Assembly (NCBI GenBank): GCA_015956445.1
Contig: WIUZ02000016.1
Coordinates: forward strand, 744,001-808,000
DNA from: Thelephora terrestris
Lineage: Eukaryota; Basidiomycota; Agaricomycetes; Thelephorales; Thelephoraceae
Reading direction: 5' to 3'
DNA: 64,000 nt
Shown: positions 60,501 through 64,000 of the stretch, in pieces
How the letters are laid out: each line of letters starts with the position of its first letter
How positions within the stretch are numbered: the first letter of the stretch is position 1
Made by a program: the position numbers and the translations under genes
Notes under the pieces: model-generated
Databases searched by the model: none
Seen by the model: only the letters and a program-made list of their open reading frames with translations
What the model was told of the DNA's origin: nothing

Positions 60501-61669
60501 ATTAGCGGCTTGGCTTTTTCTCGTAACCATTCACCCGTCAGTTGAGAGCTCCCTACAAAAATGATGCAAATGAAGGTCAGGGTTTCGCCGACTGGGGGCG
60601 GGAGCAATGTGGCAAGCTTGTCAGGCTGTTGAGGATAAATAATTGTATGCCCTTTCAATCCCCTCTGGGATGTAGGAGAAGCCACCTCCGCATTGTTCTC
60701 TTGCAATTTAACGATCCACGATTTTGCGCGCGCACGGGCGATCATGGATTCCTCCACCATGGTCAGATCGTCCAACTCACGCGGAACCGGACCAACATAC
60801 AACTTGTTAGCGAGCACATGTTTTGGTAAACTGTTTTTTCTCAAGCATTGCGAACAAGAGTTGCACAGATCCAAAGAGGTCGCCTCCCCAGCACCTGTGA
60901 CACCTCGCTCATCTACAAGTACATCTTTCAGCGGACCCGCCGAGAAGGGAGTAGGGGGGGGGGGGCGGAAAGGACGCATCGATGAGGGCCCCTCCAACAA
61001 CTTCAAGTTCACCTCTTCGAGCGATTTTCGGATACGCTCTTGGATGGGTTGCTGGCATCTGCAGCAGGCGCATACGAAAGTCGCCAATGCCTCCGACAAT
61101 GTCGCAGCGTGAAACTCTCTCACCACCTTCTCCTTCATTTCCATAGGAACTAGTTTAGGCCAAGATTTCCGAATACCGTCGAGCCGGCGCAACCTCTCCA
61201 TAACGGCATCTTCAGCTTTCGCTTCTTTCACTTTACCTCGCTCAATGGTGGATATGTACCTCTTCAGTTTGCCGCGCAGTTTCTTGACAGTTTCCGCAGG
61301 GTCATAAGCAATCTCATGCAAATCCAGAACAACCTGCAGCTGCTTCCTCGAAGCGACTTCCAAGACGTGTTGAAGCACCGCCACTTGTAGATAAACTGCA
61401 CGCTGCGCGTTTATAGTAGGGTCACCTTGCACATTAACACAGCCCGGGCGTTCTCGACCAGAATTCACGCATCTGCCCTCCGTAATGTGAGCTGAGATTT
61501 TCGCTGTATTATCCTCCTTTGAAGCCTCCTCTGAAACTTCAATGCCATGTGCATCACAAATAGCTCTGAGCGGTTTAGCAGCAGATTGACAGTCCAATTT
61601 TGCAAAAAGGTCTACCAACTGTAGGGCGGCGGCGTCTGACATATCAAGGAGTTTTTGCCGACGTTCCAC
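57554..61669 (-). CDS. Helitron RepHel, N-terminal and Rep part, 1,371 aa
   Basis: The ATG at 61,669 opens MERRQKLLDMSDAAALQLVD. Cysteine-rich motifs (CACCRCQQ near residue 200, CNSCSQC near 270) precede the region typical of Helitron N-termini. The Rep HUH nuclease motifs follow: SFYLTINPADTHNP (about 660), GRGSLHCHMLVW (about 758, the His-u-His metal site) and YYITDYITKSQ (about 930, the two catalytic tyrosines). An acidic linker leads toward the helicase, but a TAG at 57,554-57,556 ends the frame after DMPTAE; reading continues in the same frame to the helicase. A run of 12 G (about 60,954-60,965, coding PPPP) is a slippage-prone spot. Helitron ends (5' TC, 3' CTRR with hairpin) could not be fixed by eye. 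Confidence 0.9.
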   Translation of the reverse strand: MERRQKLLDMSDAAALQLVDLFAKLDCQSAAKPLRAICDAHGIEVSEEASKEDNTAKISAHITEGRCVNSGRERPGCVNVQGDPTINAQRAVYLQVAVLQHVLEVASRKQLQVVLDLHEIAYDPAETVKKLRGKLKRYISTIERGKVKEAKAEDAVMERLRRLDGIRKSWPKLVPMEMKEKVVREFHAATLSEALATFVCACCRCQQPIQERIRKSLEEVNLKLLEGPSSMRPFRPPPPTPFSAGPLKDVLVDERGVTGAGEATSLDLCNSCSQCLRKNSLPKHVLANKLYVGPVPRELDDLTMVEESMIARARAKSWIVKLQENNAEVASPTSQRGLKGHTIIYPQQPDKLATLLPPPVGETLTFICIIFVGSSQLTGEWLREKAKPLIVCREKVRNTLRWLKDNNPLYQNVEISDANVNSLLVHNVLPYHVECVPSDDAQESLTSGYNNTSERVSTPSSTHFETVVVADVDVHTPARQLQAAAVHHAKTNRKPFVQVAHGPSPVNKFNNVDLFPTLYPKLFPYGCGGFDDRTRSKAILMKEQAKYFFSLGDKRFQTHYSFLFIVFNILQRRALLLGSALKVKRASFTQFARTFSSVSSAAVSTVLERIEKGEGAVAHTNEERKVLRLMEEVNLVAAKVPRSSASRVAMHNEIRALKITHGMPSFYLTINPADTHNPIVKFLAGAEINLDNMMQHDIPNYWEKSLLISSNHAIGAKYFNLYLRAFMSTVLGYNKNTVDNNGGILGMVKAHYGCVEAQGRGSLHCHMLVWVEGALNPNEIRDKVLSDPNWGKQLLKYLDDTITNVVPEDPLPQQSTSWDEIDPCMLRGTDLRNTDVAERLALRMKDVHRLAACVQHHRHNFTCYKHYCPGETRSCRFDQENFRENSCIDPDTGLICLRCLDGLVNNFNMTILEAVRCNMDNQFIGSGESAKAMIYYITDYITKSQLKTHVAYAALQLAVKKCEDVVSEDDDFAIKSKRLLQKCAYALISHQEMFAQQVASYLMGYEDHFTSHNFGYLYWASFECFVERNDHEKLFRKPSVEAMDSQPGGEDGDVDGEPVNLAALPTDEVDHSAAPEAEDGEEEVGIRVDEAGNVSQLSDQVADYHLCPIEQDAMCLWDFVAKTEKAYQRAKKASTSEDDEIDAADDNEPAEHDADGSEEAVNVDVQDMGPPKRGRRKIPNYKFLPGHSESETKHIRLRSEQVVPIPIGPAMSHRDVPDSYVRYCRLIVILFKPWRTIAGLRSKGSSWETTFNTLVDAMDGHHRAVLENMHVLNECRDSRNDHMQTRSRQRSRGDIDSHTTKDVGDNGIEDVTMGDFIDHLDEMDCMYSCKLLESARDAQQCVDELTNAGFFTTIQNEGLAGSEQQDMPTAE

Positions 61670-62130
61670 AATGTCGGAAAAACCCCAGAAGGGTTATTAC
61701 GCATTATAATGCAATAATTTAAAAACCGAGTTGTAATTAAAACGTCTCATTGCTATTTAAATTGCCATTCAGCACTCTCAAATTTTTATTTGGACTATTA
61801 TTTAAATTGCCGTTCGGCACACTCAAATTGTTATTTGAACTTCTATCAAACTGCCATTCAGCGCGCCCGAATTACTAATTAAGATATCAATTCCCTCATG
61901 TAGTTGCTAACAGGTGGGCGCATTTTAAATGGGGGGCAAGAGTTGTTATTGACCATTACTTAATCAGAATGCTAGATACTAGTAGTAAGCAAGAGAGGGG
62001 ATTGGACGGTATCATTCGTAATCGTGGTTGTAACCCTGTCTGCAATGGTGGGGCGCAATCTACGGAGGTGGTCATGGCGAGCGGCGCAGGCGTTTTTCAG
62101 GGAACCAGGGGCGGAATAGTCGACCTGCGT
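61670..62130. other. AT-rich spacer upstream of the Helitron gene
   Basis: 61,680-61,960 is AT-rich with repeated words (TATTTAAATTGCC, CATTCAGC, ACTCAAATT in three spaced copies, about 61,755-61,865). The Helitron 5' end and promoter should lie here but I cannot place them. An open frame continues from the ATP2 relic through 61,972-62,130 with no recognisable sequence. Confidence 0.4.
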
Positions 62131-62134
62131 GAGG

Positions 62135-63095
<961 letters not shown>

Positions 63096-63224
63096 CTATC
63101 TTTTGTCCATGGGTCATGGACCATACATCGTGACAATTCTCCATGGGTCATGGGCCATGCAATGTTGTACAACACGTTGTACAACCCATGACCCATGGGT
63201 AATGGAATAGTATCCGTTGCCCAT

Positions 63225-63828
63225 GCCCCATGGGTTGTACAACACTATCCCTTCCCCATGCCTCATGGGTTGTACAATGCTATCCTTTCCCCATGGGGCA
63301 TGGGTTGTGCAACGCTATCCAATTCCCATGCCCCATGGGTTGTACAACGCTATCTGTTCCCCATGGGTCATGGGTTGTACAACGCTATCCGTTCTCCATG
63401 GGGCATGGGTTGTACAACGCTATCCAATTCCCATGCCCCATGGGTTGTACAACGCTATCCAATTCCCATGCCCCATGGGTTGTACAACACTATCCTTTCT
63501 CCATGGGGCATGGGTTGTACAACACTATCCATTTCTCATGGGTCATGGGTTGTACAACACTATCTATTTCCCATGCCCCATGGGTTGTACAATGCTATCC
63601 GATTCCCATGCCCCATGGGTTGTACAAAGCTATCCGTTCCCCATGGGTCATGGGTTGTACAACGCTATTCTTTCTCCATGGGGCATGGGTTGTACAACAC
63701 TATCCATTCTCCATGCCCCATGGGTTGTACAACACTATCTATTTCCCATGCCCCATGGGTTGTACAACACTATCTATTTCCCATGCCCCATGGGTTGTAC
63801 AATGCTATCCGATTCCCATGCCCCATGG
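63225..63828. repeat. Z2 minisatellite, 35-bp units
   Basis: About 17 units of 35 bp, each with CCCATGCCCCATGGGTTGTA then CAACNCTATCC and small variants (CATGGGGCATGG, CATGGGTCATGG). Three overlapping open frames on the + strand are by-products of the repeat. Confidence 0.9.
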
Positions 63829-64000
63829 TGTCAGGGCCACTCTACCCCAACAACTACCAGTGCACTGAGCCGACTCCGCAGAGTACTCACTAGTCCAACT
63901 AGCTTGTGAGAGAACGATCACGTCTCTATTCTTCCGGTAGGTTGTCCGAGGTCACTACAAGTCAGGTCGAAATCCTAAAGAGAAACCCAACCTAAACCGT
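63829..64000 (+). mobile_element. E4: start of a fourth E element
   Basis: It begins TGTCAGGGCCACTCTACC and matches the left end of E1 (33,743 onward) base for base over almost all of the 172 bp visible. The expected 5-bp duplication copy on this side is CATGG (63,824-63,828), in the Z2 minisatellite. The rest lies beyond the window. Confidence 0.9.

Noticed and set aside
63225-63828. Regular repeat spacing suggestive of a CRISPR array
   Set aside because: Units are contiguous tandem repeats with no unique spacers, and the genome is eukaryotic.
63195-63909. Three overlapping frames of 210-230 codons in the Z2 array
   Set aside because: Same cause: low-complexity translation of 35-bp units in all three frames.

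Overview
The window looks like a repeat-rich, gene-poor stretch of a basidiomycete (Agaricomycete) genome. The evidence is short 50-60 bp GT-AG introns in genes and relics, relics of fungal genes (AROM/ARO1, clathrin heavy chain, a Munc13-like MUN protein, S10 carboxypeptidase, mitochondrial ATP synthase beta), three F-box genes of the type expanded in mushrooms, and a RepHel Helitron. I cannot name the genus. All comparisons were made by eye from the sequence and from memory of the protein families; no database was searched.

Layout. 1-11.1 kb is a gene graveyard: intron-bearing, decayed pieces of a Munc13-like gene, clathrin heavy chain, a serine carboxypeptidase and ARO1, two of them carrying MITEs. 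11.1-20 kb holds the first 2.3-kb 'Y' element and members of an unrecognised Cys-rich family (W1-W3). 20.1-32 kb is an F-box gene split by a 10.3-kb nest of elements. 32.5-40.7 kb is its inverted paralogue, split by a 6.6-kb nest of two 3.3-kb 'E' elements. 41-49 kb holds two members of an unknown family (U1, U2), an intact F-box gene (43.7-45.3 kb) and a Helitron helicase scrap. 49.1-54.5 kb is an unknown TATA-driven gene (V) holding another E element and a MITE. 54.7-61.7 kb is a nearly whole Helitron. 62-63.1 kb is an ATP2 relic. 63.1-64 kb starts another palindromic Z element with a further E element running off the end.

Mobile DNA, worked out from ends and target duplications. (i) E and Y elements: ends TGTCA...TGACA with perfect 5-bp duplications (GAACA, CGTAC, TGGGT for Y; GAGCC, CCAAG, GGAGG for E). 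Both families start TGTCA-N-GAAC and end CCCTGACA, carry a gene transcribed toward the TGTCANGAAC end, and carry a TATA promoter firing outward through the other end. They encode no recognisable transposase and have no direct terminal repeats. They are either very long gene-bearing solo LTRs or cargo elements moved in trans, and they are the best candidate here for something undescribed. (ii) Six CACTG...CAGTG fold-back MITEs (M1-M6), five with perfect 3-bp duplications, which is EnSpm/CACTA-like. (iii) Z elements: large inverted repeats whose arms are minisatellites (45-bp or 35-bp units). (iv) One 204-bp MITE and one Helitron.

The insertions give a clear order of events. F-box1 was hit by Z1, Z1 by Y-B and M2, M2 by Y-C, and Y-C by M3. 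F-box2 was hit by E1, and E1 by E2. V was hit by M6 and E3, the Helitron by M4, and the ARO1 relic by M1. Y-A and Y-B are nearly identical and therefore young.
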